Source: Nibribacter ruber
GTDB lineage: Bacteria; Bacteroidota; Bacteroidia; Cytophagales; Hymenobacteraceae
Direction: 5' to 3'
Assembly: GCF_009913235.1 (NCBI RefSeq)
Contig: NZ_CP047897.1
Location: forward strand, 3,285,001-3,349,000
DNA: 64,000 bases
Of the stretch, positions 1-7,786 are shown in pieces. Positions within the stretch are counted from its first letter, which is position 1, and every line of letters begins with the position of its first letter. The position numbers and the translations under genes are program-made. Below the pieces are notes generated by a model. The model saw only the letters and a program-made list of their open reading frames with translations, was not told the origin of the DNA and did not search any database.

Positions 1-2124
1 GGCACGGCGGCTTTTGTCAAAGAGAAGATAATAGCCGTAGACATAGCCAATGACCGGCGTTGGGAAGACTACAAAGACTTGGCGCTGCCCTATGGCCTGA
101 AAGCCAGCTGGTCTTTCCCCATTAAAGGCTCCACCCAGCAGGTATTGGGCACGCTGGCCGTGTACTACAAACAAATAAAGGCGCCTACCCCCGCCGAAGA
201 AAGCTCCCTGGAGAGCATCAAGAACTTGCTGCAGCTCATTCTGGAGAACAAGCTAGCCGAAGAGGCGCTGCGCCACAGCAATGAGCGGTACCATTTTGCC
301 ACCTCGGCCACCCATGACGCCATCTATGACTGGGACGTGGTCACCAACAGCCTGTACTGGGGCGTAGGGTTTGAGAAAGTATTTGGCGTGGAGCGCACTC
401 CGCAGACTTCTACCATTGCCTTTTGGACCAGCCTGCTGCACCCTTTAGACAGAGACCGCATTATCGCCTCGCTAGAAACCGCCTTGCAGGACAGCCAGTC
501 AGATAAGTGGCAGATTGAATACCGGTCCCTGAGAAGCGATGGCACTACCGTGTTCATTGAAGAGCGCGGCTTCATCATACGGGACGATGCCGGTAAGGCC
601 ACCAGGATGGTAGGCGCGGTGCAGAACATCACAGAACGGAAAAAGGCCGAGCAGGAACTGCGCAAACTCTCCTTCATTGCCAAGGAAACCATCAACGGGG
701 TGCTCATCATTCACCTGGACGGTGCCCTGCACTGGATCAATGACGCCTTTACCAGAATGATGGGCTGGACCCTGGACGAAGTAAAAGGCAAGACCCCCAG
801 CAGCCTCATGAACGGCCCCGATACCGACTTGGCTACCATTGACCAGGTGCACGCCCACATGGACAGCCGTCAGCCATTTGAGTGCGAACTGATGCAGTAC
901 TCCAAAACCAAACAGCCGTATTGGTTTAGGTTGCAGATACAGCCCCTGGAGGACGCCAACGCAGAGGTAGACATGTTCTTTGTGCTGCTCACAGACATCA
1001 CCCAGAAAAAGGCCGAGGAGCAACAGCTGCGCCTGCTGGAGTCTGTGATCACCAACGCCAAAGATTCCATTGCCGTGAGCAAGGTGCCTGCCGTGCCGGG
1101 CGGCCTGCTGGAGACCATTTTCGTGAACCCGGCCTTTACGCAGGTAACCGGCTACACAGCAGAAGACGTGTTGGGCAAGGAGCTCAAAATGCTGGGCGGT
1201 CCCATAGTGGATGCCGCCCAGGGAGAGGCTCTCTTCCAGCTGGAGCAGGCAATCCAGACGGGTACGCCCTGTGAGATTGAACTGATCAACTACAAAAAGA
1301 ACGGAGAGAAGTACTGGGCGCACCTGGAGGCTATTCCTATCTACAACAAAACCGGTGAGCATGCCCATTGGCTGTTCGTGCACCAGGACATAACAGCTCG
1401 TAAGAACTATCAGGCAGAGCGCGAGGTCCTCATTGCCGAACTCACCCAGAACAACGCAGATTTAAAGCAATTCTCCTTCATCACGTCTCATAACCTGCGC
1501 GCGCCGCTCTCTAACTTGGTGGGCATCTCCAACCTGATAGACATGCAGGCCATCCCAGAGGGCAGAAACCGGGTGCTCATTGAGAAGTTCAAGGAATCTA
1601 CCGTGCAGCTGAACCACATCATTGACGACCTGCTGGAGATTCTGGTCATCAAGAACAACGTGGTCCTCCAGAAAGAACCGCTTTCTCTATCAGAAGCCTA
1701 CACCAGAGTGCAGAACTCCCTGGACCGGCTCCTGCAAGAAGTGCAGGGCCAGGTGCACCGGGACTTCACCGCCGGGGATGAGGTGCACTTTAACGCCGGC
1801 TACCTGCACAGCATCTTATTGAACCTGCTTTCCAACGCCATCAAGTACCGTTCTCCCCAGCGGCCGCTGCGCGTACAGGTGAAAACAGAGCGCACCCCAG
1901 ATGCCCTGGTGCTCACTTTCACAGATAATGGCCTTGGAATAGATTTAAACCGCTACAGAGACCGTATCTTTGGCCTGTACCAGCGCTTCCATGACAACCC
2001 AGACAGCAAAGGGCTGGGGCTGTACATAGTACATTCACAAGTAAAGGCCATGGGAGGCAATATTCTGGTGACCAGTGAAGTTAATGAAGGAACAACCTTT
2101 GTGATTGAATTCAAGGCGCGGTAA
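1..2124 (+). CDS. GAF/multi-PAS sensor histidine kinase, 5' end cut by window
   Basis: Senses signals through stacked PAS domains and autophosphorylates a histidine to pass phosphate to a response regulator. The frame is open from base 1 with no stop, and the first ~75 visible residues look like the end of a GAF domain, so the true start lies upstream; the TTG at 79 is not a credible start. Visible order: GAF end, three PAS/PAC units (about residues 95-215, 220-340, 345-470, each ending in a DIT-type motif), dimerisation helix with SHNLRAPL (phospho-His near residue 497), then the ATPase with N box (LLSNAIKYR), G1 (DNGLGID) and G2 (KGLGLYIV). No membrane segment is visible, so it may be cytoplasmic. 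The receiver gene starts 4 bp after its stop and is the probable partner. Confidence 0.9.
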   Translation, partial: GTAAFVKEKIIAVDIANDRRWEDYKDLALPYGLKASWSFPIKGSTQQVLGTLAVYYKQIKAPTPAEESSLESIKNLLQLILENKLAEEALRHSNERYHFATSATHDAIYDWDVVTNSLYWGVGFEKVFGVERTPQTSTIAFWTSLLHPLDRDRIIASLETALQDSQSDKWQIEYRSLRSDGTTVFIEERGFIIRDDAGKATRMVGAVQNITERKKAEQELRKLSFIAKETINGVLIIHLDGALHWINDAFTRMMGWTLDEVKGKTPSSLMNGPDTDLATIDQVHAHMDSRQPFECELMQYSKTKQPYWFRLQIQPLEDANAEVDMFFVLLTDITQKKAEEQQLRLLESVITNAKDSIAVSKVPAVPGGLLETIFVNPAFTQVTGYTAEDVLGKELKMLGGPIVDAAQGEALFQLEQAIQTGTPCEIELINYKKNGEKYWAHLEAIPIYNKTGEHAHWLFVHQDITARKNYQAEREVLIAELTQNNADLKQFSFITSHNLRAPLSNLVGISNLIDMQAIPEGRNRVLIEKFKESTVQLNHIIDDLLEILVIKNNVVLQKEPLSLSEAYTRVQNSLDRLLQEVQGQVHRDFTAGDEVHFNAGYLHSILLNLLSNAIKYRSPQRPLRVQVKTERTPDALVLTFTDNGLGIDLNRYRDRIFGLYQRFHDNPDSKGLGLYIVHSQVKAMGGNILVTSEVNEGTTFVIEFKAR

Positions 2125-2128
2125 GGAA

Positions 2129-2560
2129 ATGGTGGAGAAGGTGTTATTGATTGACGATGACGAAATCACGCTCCTGCTCTGTGAGTTTATCATAGAGCAG
2201 AATGATTTTACCCGGCAGGTGCTAAAACTCACCAACGGCAAGCAAGGGCTTGATTTATTTGCCAACTATGCCGAGGACCTGGAACAAGGGCTGGCCATCA
2301 AAGCGCCTTCCCTGGTGTTCCTGGACCTGAACATGCCGGTCATGAACGGCTGGGATTTTCTGGAAGGCTTCTCGCAAGACTACCAAGCGCTGTTTCCAGA
2401 GACCCGCGTGGTGGTGCTTTCCTCTTCCATTGACCCCCAAGATTTTCTACGCGCCCGGCAGTATGATTTTGTGGCAGACTTCCTCAACAAGCCCCTCAAT
2501 GATGATTCCATCCAGGGACTACGCATCAACAAAAAACTGCAGTCTGTATTTCAGGGATAG
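2129..2560 (+). CDS. Single-domain response regulator (CheY-like receiver)
   Basis: A stand-alone receiver of 143 residues with no output domain. It shows the acidic pocket (LLIDDDE near residue 8), the phospho-acceptor Asp in FLDLNMPVMNGWDF, a conserved Ser stretch (VVLSSS) and the Lys in NKPL. I chose the ATG at 2129 because it gives the normal MVEKVLLIDDD beginning; an earlier TTG inside the kinase gene adds only unrelated residues. The 4-bp gap to the kinase suggests one transcript and a phosphorelay pair. With no DNA-binding or enzymatic domain, it probably acts by protein contact or as a phosphate sink. Confidence 0.9.
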   Translation: MVEKVLLIDDDEITLLLCEFIIEQNDFTRQVLKLTNGKQGLDLFANYAEDLEQGLAIKAPSLVFLDLNMPVMNGWDFLEGFSQDYQALFPETRVVVLSSSIDPQDFLRARQYDFVADFLNKPLNDDSIQGLRINKKLQSVFQG

Positions 2561-2603
2561 CAAGTAGATGCCTTGCCTGGGGACATGTCTTCTTGACCAT
2601 GGT

Positions 2604-2641
2604 CGTTTTTGGGCTATTTCCTGGAAAACAGGCCAAAAACG
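2604..2641. repeat. 38-bp palindromic element, copy 1
   Basis: Outer arms CGTTTTT/AAAAACG perfect; inner hexamers GGGCTA and CAGGCC pair only in part. Lies between two same-direction genes, 43 bp after the receiver stop and 46 bp before ispD. Confidence 0.9.
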
Positions 2642-2687
2642 GTTCGCCTTCTAGCTACCTTCTTAGGTTTAGCTATCTTGCAGCGTC

Positions 2688-3395
2688 ATGCAAGAACAAG
2701 ACTTTCCTACATATGCCGTAGTGGTGGCCGGCGGCTCTGGCAGCCGCATGCAGGCGCAGGTGCCCAAGCAGTTTCTGCCGGTGGGCGGCTTGCCCGTGCT
2801 CATGCACACGCTGCTTCGGTTTCAAGCCTATGACGCGCACATGCCAATTGTGCTGGTATTGCCCGCCGCTGAAATCCCTACCTGGCAAGAGCTCTGTTTG
2901 CAGCATGACTTCAAGGTAAAGCACAATGTGGTGGCCGGTGGCAAAACCCGGTTTCAGTCGGTGCAGAATGGGTTGGCCGCTCTGAGGTCATTTGAAGACG
3001 GAGTGGTGGCGGTGCATGACGGCGTTCGGCCGTTTGTGACCCAGGAAATCATACGCACCGCTTTTGAGACGGCCCATGACAAAGGAACCGCGGTAGTGAC
3101 TGTGCCATTGAAAGACTCTATTAGAAGAGTGACGGGCGCCGCCTCCAAAGCCGTGAATAGAAACGCCTACCGGCTGGTGCAGACGCCGCAGTGCTTCAGG
3201 CTGCCGCTTCTGCGCCGGGCGTATGAACAGACGGAGAGCGCTCAGTTCACCGATGATGCCTCTGTGGTGGAGAAGTTTGGGCATAAGATTCATCTGGTGG
3301 AAGGGGCCTACCAGAACATAAAGCTCACCACCCCAGAAGATATGCTTTTGGCGGAGGCCTTTTTGGCGGCAGAGCAAGCAGGCCAGAAGCAATAA
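2688..3395 (+). CDS. ispD: 2-C-methyl-D-erythritol 4-phosphate cytidylyltransferase
   Basis: Third step of the MEP isoprenoid pathway: joins CTP and methylerythritol phosphate to form CDP-methylerythritol, in the cytoplasm. The 235-residue length is typical. The N-terminal nucleotide-binding signature AGGSGSRM followed by PKQFLPVGG is plain, as are AVHDGVRPF (metal/CTP site) and TDDASVVE near the C-terminus. It stands alone between two 38-bp elements. A weak -7-like TATCTTG lies just upstream of the ATG, so the leader may be very short. Confidence 0.95.
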   Translation: MQEQDFPTYAVVVAGGSGSRMQAQVPKQFLPVGGLPVLMHTLLRFQAYDAHMPIVLVLPAAEIPTWQELCLQHDFKVKHNVVAGGKTRFQSVQNGLAALRSFEDGVVAVHDGVRPFVTQEIIRTAFETAHDKGTAVVTVPLKDSIRRVTGAASKAVNRNAYRLVQTPQCFRLPLLRRAYEQTESAQFTDDASVVEKFGHKIHLVEGAYQNIKLTTPEDMLLAEAFLAAEQAGQKQ

Positions 3396-3430
3396 ACACC
3401 CATCCTCCGTACACTTTCCCATTCTACCTT

Positions 3431-3925
3431 ATGGAAACTCCTGGAATAGTAGATCTACCCGAGAAGGTGCTGGTAGGTTTGCGTATCAACACCACGTTGG
3501 CAGAGGACAGCGCGCCCGCCTTATGGGGACAGTTTATGCCGCGCCGCAAGCATATTGCAAACAGCATAGGGCAGGAGTTGTATTCAGTGGAGGTATACCC
3601 AGAAGGCTATTTTCTGGAGACTCCGCAACCATCTGCCGTTTTTGAGAAATGGGCGGCGGTAGAAGTAGCGGCCCACCAAGAAGTGACTGGCTTTGATACA
3701 TTGATGGTGCCCGCCGGAAAGTATGCCGTGTTTGTACACAAGGGCCCTTCGCATGAGTTTTATAAAACGGCCCAGTACATTTTTGGGGTCTGGTTACCCA
3801 CTTCAGGCTTCGTGCTGGATCACAGGCCGCATTTTGAAGTGATGGGGCCTAAGTACCTGGGACATCTGCATCCAGATTCTGAAGAAGAGATTTGGGTGCC
3901 TGTACGGGAAGCTCTTTCGCTTTAA
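3431..3925 (+). CDS. GyrI-like / AraC effector-binding domain protein
   Basis: A 164-residue free-standing effector-binding domain of the GyrI-like (SOUL/AraC_E_bind) fold, which binds small hydrophobic or cationic ligands; some members are hydrolases or gyrase inhibitors. The recognisable parts are the central strand FDTLMVPAGKYAVFVHKG, the following FYKTAQYIFGVWLP helix and the C-terminal EEEIWVPV strand with its acidic residue. No DNA-binding helix-turn-helix is attached, so it is not a regulator by itself. Starts 35 bp after ispD and may share its transcript. The ligand cannot be told from sequence. Confidence 0.8.
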   Translation: METPGIVDLPEKVLVGLRINTTLAEDSAPALWGQFMPRRKHIANSIGQELYSVEVYPEGYFLETPQPSAVFEKWAAVEVAAHQEVTGFDTLMVPAGKYAVFVHKGPSHEFYKTAQYIFGVWLPTSGFVLDHRPHFEVMGPKYLGHLHPDSEEEIWVPVREALSL

Positions 3926-3954
3926 GCCGGCAGTGCCAGATGACAAGGAGGGTT

Positions 3955-3992
3955 CGTTTTTGCCCTGTTTTCTGGGAAATAGCCTAAAAACG
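3955..3992. repeat. 38-bp palindromic element, copy 2
   Basis: Between convergent genes, 29 bp after the GyrI-like stop. Inner hexamers GCCCTG and TAGCCT match poorly, so only the outer arms and the centre are palindromic. Confidence 0.9.
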
Positions 3993-4108
3993 GCCCTTGC
4001 TATAAACAGACAGCAGCGGAGACGAGAAGTTTGATGCCAAAGCTACAACAAGCAGCGGCTCTACCGCTTGCAATCGAAGAGGTCACAGAAGTGACACCAG
4101 ATGAAAGC

Positions 4109-4834
4109 TTATTGCACGGGTACTTCTTTGTGTTCCAGATAGTGTTGGTGGGCCAGTACGGTCTCGGGGCTTATCTTTTCCAGCTGCGGGTTGGGTTGGG
4201 AGAGGTTGAGTATGTACCCGTCTAGCGGCAGGAGGTTCAACAGATCATGGGTAATGCAGAGCACGGTCTTCTGTTGTTCCTGCACCCAGGAGGTCATCAA
4301 ATCAAAGACACGTTTTTTGTGGTATACATCCAGTTGTTGAGTGGGTTCATCCAACAGCGCCAGGGGTGCGTCTTGCAACATCAACTGGGCCAGCCAGACC
4401 AACTGCTGCTCACCGCCAGAAAGGTCTGTGAAGGTTCTGTTGCCCAAGTGTGAAATATGCAGCTGCGCCAGCACGTCTTCTACGTATTGGTAGTCTGTGG
4501 CGCCATACGGCTCTAATAATCGCTTCTGCCTGAAAAGCCCCATCACTACCAATTCGCGCGCCAGGATAGGGAAGGCCACGTTGTTCTTCTGCGGAAGGTA
4601 GGAAAGCGTGCGGGCCATGGCGCCGGTGCGCGTGGGCAAGGGCTGGCCCTGTACCAATACTTGTCCCTTATAAGGAATCTGCCCGGTCAAGGCCTTTAAC
4701 AAAGTTGACTTGCCACTGCCATTGTGCCCAATGATGGCAATGAACGTTGGGCTAGGCACCAAAAAAGAAAGGTTGCGGATTAGCACGCGCTCCGCGTACC
4801 CCGCAACCAATTCTCTTATCTCTAAAATGGCCAA
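4109..4834 (-). CDS. ABC transporter ATP-binding protein (FecE-like), orphan
   Basis: ATPase subunit of an import-type ABC transporter; closest in style to siderophore/haem/cobalamin ATPases. In 241 residues it carries Walker A (GHNGSGKST, near residue 37), Q-loop (LPQKN), signature (LSGGEQQ), Walker B (LALLDEPTQQLD) and H-loop (ITHD). No permease or binding protein lies beside it: upstream is DUF2795 and downstream the convergent GyrI-like gene. It must work with a permease encoded elsewhere. A 31-bp AT-rich inverted repeat sits directly upstream of its start. Confidence 0.88.
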   Translation of the reverse strand: MAILEIRELVAGYAERVLIRNLSFLVPSPTFIAIIGHNGSGKSTLLKALTGQIPYKGQVLVQGQPLPTRTGAMARTLSYLPQKNNVAFPILARELVVMGLFRQKRLLEPYGATDYQYVEDVLAQLHISHLGNRTFTDLSGGEQQLVWLAQLMLQDAPLALLDEPTQQLDVYHKKRVFDLMTSWVQEQQKTVLCITHDLLNLLPLDGYILNLSQPNPQLEKISPETVLAHQHYLEHKEVPVQ

Positions 4835-4837
4835 ATC

Positions 4838-4920
4838 AATTAGAAATTAGAAATTAAAAATTAGAAATAGGAGAGAAGCACAAAGGCTCATTTCTAATTT
4901 CTAATTCATAATTTCTAATT
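4838..4920. repeat. AT-rich inverted repeat (TTAGAAATTA type)
   Basis: Arms 4838-4868 and 4890-4920 are 28/31 complementary and are built from the tandem unit TTAGAAATTA; a 21-bp spacer lies between. It begins 6 bp after the stop of DUF2795 (minus strand) and ends just upstream of the ABC gene start, so it probably works as a strong hairpin between the two minus-strand genes. Confidence 0.85.
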
Positions 4921-4926
4921 AAAATA

Positions 4927-5148
4927 TTAGTATTCGTCCTCGTTGAACATGAAGTCCTCTTTGGTCGGGTAGTCCGGCCAAACCTCCTCAATGCTCTCGT
5001 ATGGCTGACCATCGTCTTCCAAAGCCTGCAGGTTTTCTACCACTTCCATGGGCGCACCCGAACGGATAGAGTAGTCAATCAGTTCATCCTTGGTGGCCGG
5101 CCATGGTGCGTCTTCCAGGTAAGAGGCTAGTTCCAGTGTCCAATACAT
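4927..5148 (-). CDS. DUF2795 domain protein
   Basis: A 73-residue acidic protein of the DUF2795 family, small proteins common in Bacteroidota and some other phyla. The family pattern is visible: ELASYLEDAPWPATKDELIDYSIRSGAP followed in time by NLQALEDDGQPYESIEEVWPDY, a predicted helical bundle resembling a winged or ParB-like fold. Function is unknown. It is expressed alone on the minus strand, upstream of the ABC gene, with an AT-rich hairpin after its stop. Confidence 0.85.
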   Translation of the reverse strand: MYWTLELASYLEDAPWPATKDELIDYSIRSGAPMEVVENLQALEDDGQPYESIEEVWPDYPTKEDFMFNEDEY

Positions 5149-5298
5149 AGTAAAATCTCCTTAAAGTATAGCTGTTAATTGTTGCAAAAATAGAATTTAG
5201 ATTGACAAATCAAACCCTTCTCAGCAAAGCTGTAGCGGGAATGGATATTTGCACAACGCGAGAGGCGCAAAAATGTTGAGATTTTACAGAATATTTTC

Positions 5299-6108
5299 CT
5301 ACTCGTGGCGGGCGGGGCTGGTGCCGTCGCCGGTGTTGAACAGGAAATGCACGCCCACCTGTACGCCAATCACCAGGTTCTGGCGCAGGTTGTACCAGTC
5401 TGGGTCTCTTCTTTGCGCTTCGGGCAGCGTCTTGTCATTGATGTTTTCTTCTTTTCTGATGTTCACAAAATTATAATGCCCACGCAGGTTAACACTGAGG
5501 TAGGTGTTGGAATTAACGTCAAACTCTACGCCAGAGCCCGCGGCAATACCGGCGTCATATTGGTTGAAGGTGCCCACTCGGCTGTCTTTCTGGCGGTCCT
5601 CTTCGTCATAACTGGCCAGCAGGAACGTGCCGCCCGGCACGTTGAACTGGTCTCCTTTTTGGGAGTAGGTGCCGGCCCGGCTCAAGCGGTTGGTTTCAGT
5701 GCCTTTTTGCAGAAAGCTCACCTGCGGCCCGAAGTGAAAGTTAAAGCGCAGGCGGCCGGTGGTGGTGTATTTGAAGAGCAAGGGCACGTTCCAGTACACC
5801 AGCTCAATTTCCTTTTCGCCGGTCTTGTCACCGTTCACGTCTACAATGTCAAAGTTCTCGCCCTGCTTGGACCGGATGAGCTCTACCTGCAGGTTGTGGT
5901 TCTCATTGAACTTGTAGCCAGCGGTAATGCCAAAAGGTGCCCACTTGGTGGTGAATTTATGCTTGTAGTTGACGTCTTCGTACTGCTCATCATTGATGAT
6001 CCAAGTGTTCTGGACCTGCGTGGTCACGCCCACGTAAGGACCCTTGGTGCTTTGGGCCTGAGACAGAAATGGTAAAACGAGGAAGGGGAGTAAAAGGTAT
6101 TTTTTCAT
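5299..6108 (-). CDS. Outer membrane beta-barrel protein (PorT-type)
   Basis: A 269-residue secreted barrel. Residues 1-18 form a signal peptide (MKKYLLLPFLVLPFLSQAQ). The remainder alternates short amphipathic strands with turns: GPYVGVTTQ, PFGITAGYKFNENHNLQVEL, RFNFHFGPQVSFL, GIAAGSGVEFDVNSNTYLSVNLRGHYNFVNI, VIGVQVGVHFLF. This layout is that of the PorT/OMP_b-brl_2 family of Bacteroidota. The protein ends with a tail after the last strand (NTGDGTSPARHE), slightly unusual for a barrel that normally ends in an aromatic residue. Role unknown. Confidence 0.8.
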   Translation of the reverse strand: MKKYLLLPFLVLPFLSQAQSTKGPYVGVTTQVQNTWIINDEQYEDVNYKHKFTTKWAPFGITAGYKFNENHNLQVELIRSKQGENFDIVDVNGDKTGEKEIELVYWNVPLLFKYTTTGRLRFNFHFGPQVSFLQKGTETNRLSRAGTYSQKGDQFNVPGGTFLLASYDEEDRQKDSRVGTFNQYDAGIAAGSGVEFDVNSNTYLSVNLRGHYNFVNIRKEENINDKTLPEAQRRDPDWYNLRQNLVIGVQVGVHFLFNTGDGTSPARHE

Positions 6109-6213
6109 AGTGTAAGCCGTTTGGTTTTTAAGAGCCTGTTTAAAATTTGGATTCGCGGGCGAAACAAAACGTTAAAGATGCTCCAGGTTTAACTCAAACG
6201 GCTTACGATGAAC

Positions 6214-7533
6214 TTAGGCTGTTTTGTTACTGCTAGAAGTAGTTCTTTTCTTCAGGAGCTCAATCAGCTCGTTTTTGGTGCGCAGTTTCCGGTTGAAATT
6301 CTTAATCTTTCCTTCCAGCATGTTTCGGAAGGTTTCATTGCTCTGGTTAGGGTGCAGGCGGTCCAGGTTGGTTTGCAACACCTCCAGCTCGGCTTTGTCT
6401 GACTTGATGAACTCACGCAGCGCGTTGATGCGGGCATGAACCTGGTCGTTTTCAGAATTCTTGCCTTCTGGTAAGGGACGCTTGCGCATGTAGTGCTCCA
6501 AGCTACTCATCTCAAAGATCTTGTCACACGCCACCAGGAAACTTTCCCAAACGGCGTCAGACTCGTCCTGTTTTACGGGGCCCACCTTCTTCCAGGCGGC
6601 CTGCAGTTCTTTGGCGCGCGAGACGGCTTCTGAGGTGGGTCGCTCCAGAAGTTCCTCGGCTTCGGCTACCAAAGATTTTTTCCGGGCCAGGTTGTCTTCC
6701 AGGTATTTGTCCTTGGACTCGGTCTTCTGGCTGTTGATATGCTTTTTAAGACGCTCAAAGAAATGGTTGTTGGCCGCCCTGAAGCTGTTCCAGAGGTCAT
6801 TGGACATCTTGCGGGGCAGAGTGCCCCCAATCTCTTTCCACTGGTTCTGCAGGTCTTTGAGTTTCTTGCTGGTCTCTTCCCATTCCTCAGAGTTCTTCAC
6901 GGCCTCAGACTGGGCAATCAACGCCTTGTACTTGTCTACCGTGCGGGAGAGCATGTCCTTCTTGTCCTGGAAGAACTCCTTTTTGCGGGTAAAGAAAGCC
7001 TCTACGGCGGTTCTAAAGCGCTCCTCCAGCTCGTCGGTCAGGTTTTTTTCTACAGGACCGGTCTTGATCCAGGTCTGGCGCATCTCCTTGAGCTTGTCTG
7101 AGGTCTCCTGCCAGTCAATGCTGTTGATGAGCTCCTCGGCTTGCTGAATGAGGGTTACCTTGGTAGAAAGGTTCTTGTCGCGGTTGCGGGCAATGGCAGT
7201 CTTAATCTCTTCTTCGGCCGCGGTGAGGCGGTGGTGCAGGGCCTCAAAGTCCCCAATGGCGTCATATTTCTCCACCTGTTCTTTCAGGTGCAGGACTTTC
7301 ATCAGGAAGGAACCTTTGTTCTCAGAGGTCTCTATTTTCTCCAGCAGATGGTCCACCTTCTGTCTAAAGTTCTCAAAACGGTTGGCAAAGTAGAGCAGGG
7401 AATCTTCGGGCACCTCCTTTACTTCGCCTACCTGGCGGGCCGGGAAATTCATGAATGGCTTAAGCCATACCTGGGTTCCCTCCACGTAGCCGAACTTATG
7501 GGCTTCCTCAGACAAATCTTTGGTTTCCATCAA
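6214..7533 (-). CDS. DUF349 repeat protein
   Basis: A 439-residue, highly charged, all-helical cytoplasmic protein with repeated DUF349 units, each seen as a pattern such as W..TSDKLKEMRQTWIKTGPV, then R..FRTAVEAFFTRKKEFF. At least four units are visible (near residues 140-210, 215-285, 290-350 and after). The C-terminal 70 residues form a basic coiled coil. The family is widespread in Bacteroidota and no biochemical role is settled. It faces ettA across a 253-bp divergent gap holding copy 3 of the 38-bp element. Confidence 0.85.
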   Translation of the reverse strand: MMETKDLSEEAHKFGYVEGTQVWLKPFMNFPARQVGEVKEVPEDSLLYFANRFENFRQKVDHLLEKIETSENKGSFLMKVLHLKEQVEKYDAIGDFEALHHRLTAAEEEIKTAIARNRDKNLSTKVTLIQQAEELINSIDWQETSDKLKEMRQTWIKTGPVEKNLTDELEERFRTAVEAFFTRKKEFFQDKKDMLSRTVDKYKALIAQSEAVKNSEEWEETSKKLKDLQNQWKEIGGTLPRKMSNDLWNSFRAANNHFFERLKKHINSQKTESKDKYLEDNLARKKSLVAEAEELLERPTSEAVSRAKELQAAWKKVGPVKQDESDAVWESFLVACDKIFEMSSLEHYMRKRPLPEGKNSENDQVHARINALREFIKSDKAELEVLQTNLDRLHPNQSNETFRNMLEGKIKNFNRKLRTKNELIELLKKRTTSSSNKTA

Positions 7534-7702
7534 CTGGATAATTTTCTAAAAATGGATAGTCTATTTTCCTACAAGTTTATGAATTGCCGTCAATTTTCAT
7601 AACCCCGCACCGCCAAAATTGCGATATTTGCGAGCCTAGGCAACAACATTCCAAGCCGGACGTCTGCATACATACTGATTTCTGAGGATGAATGTTCCAG
7701 TG

Positions 7703-7740
7703 CGTTTTTAGGCTATTTTTGTGAAAACAGGTCAAAAACG
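7703..7740. repeat. 38-bp palindromic element, copy 3
   Basis: In the divergent gap between DUF349 and ettA, 46 bp before the ettA start. Inner hexamers AGGCTA/CAGGTC. Confidence 0.9.
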
Positions 7741-7786
7741 ATTTCTTAGCCGCTAAGCACCAGTATCTAACCATAGCAATAGGTTC

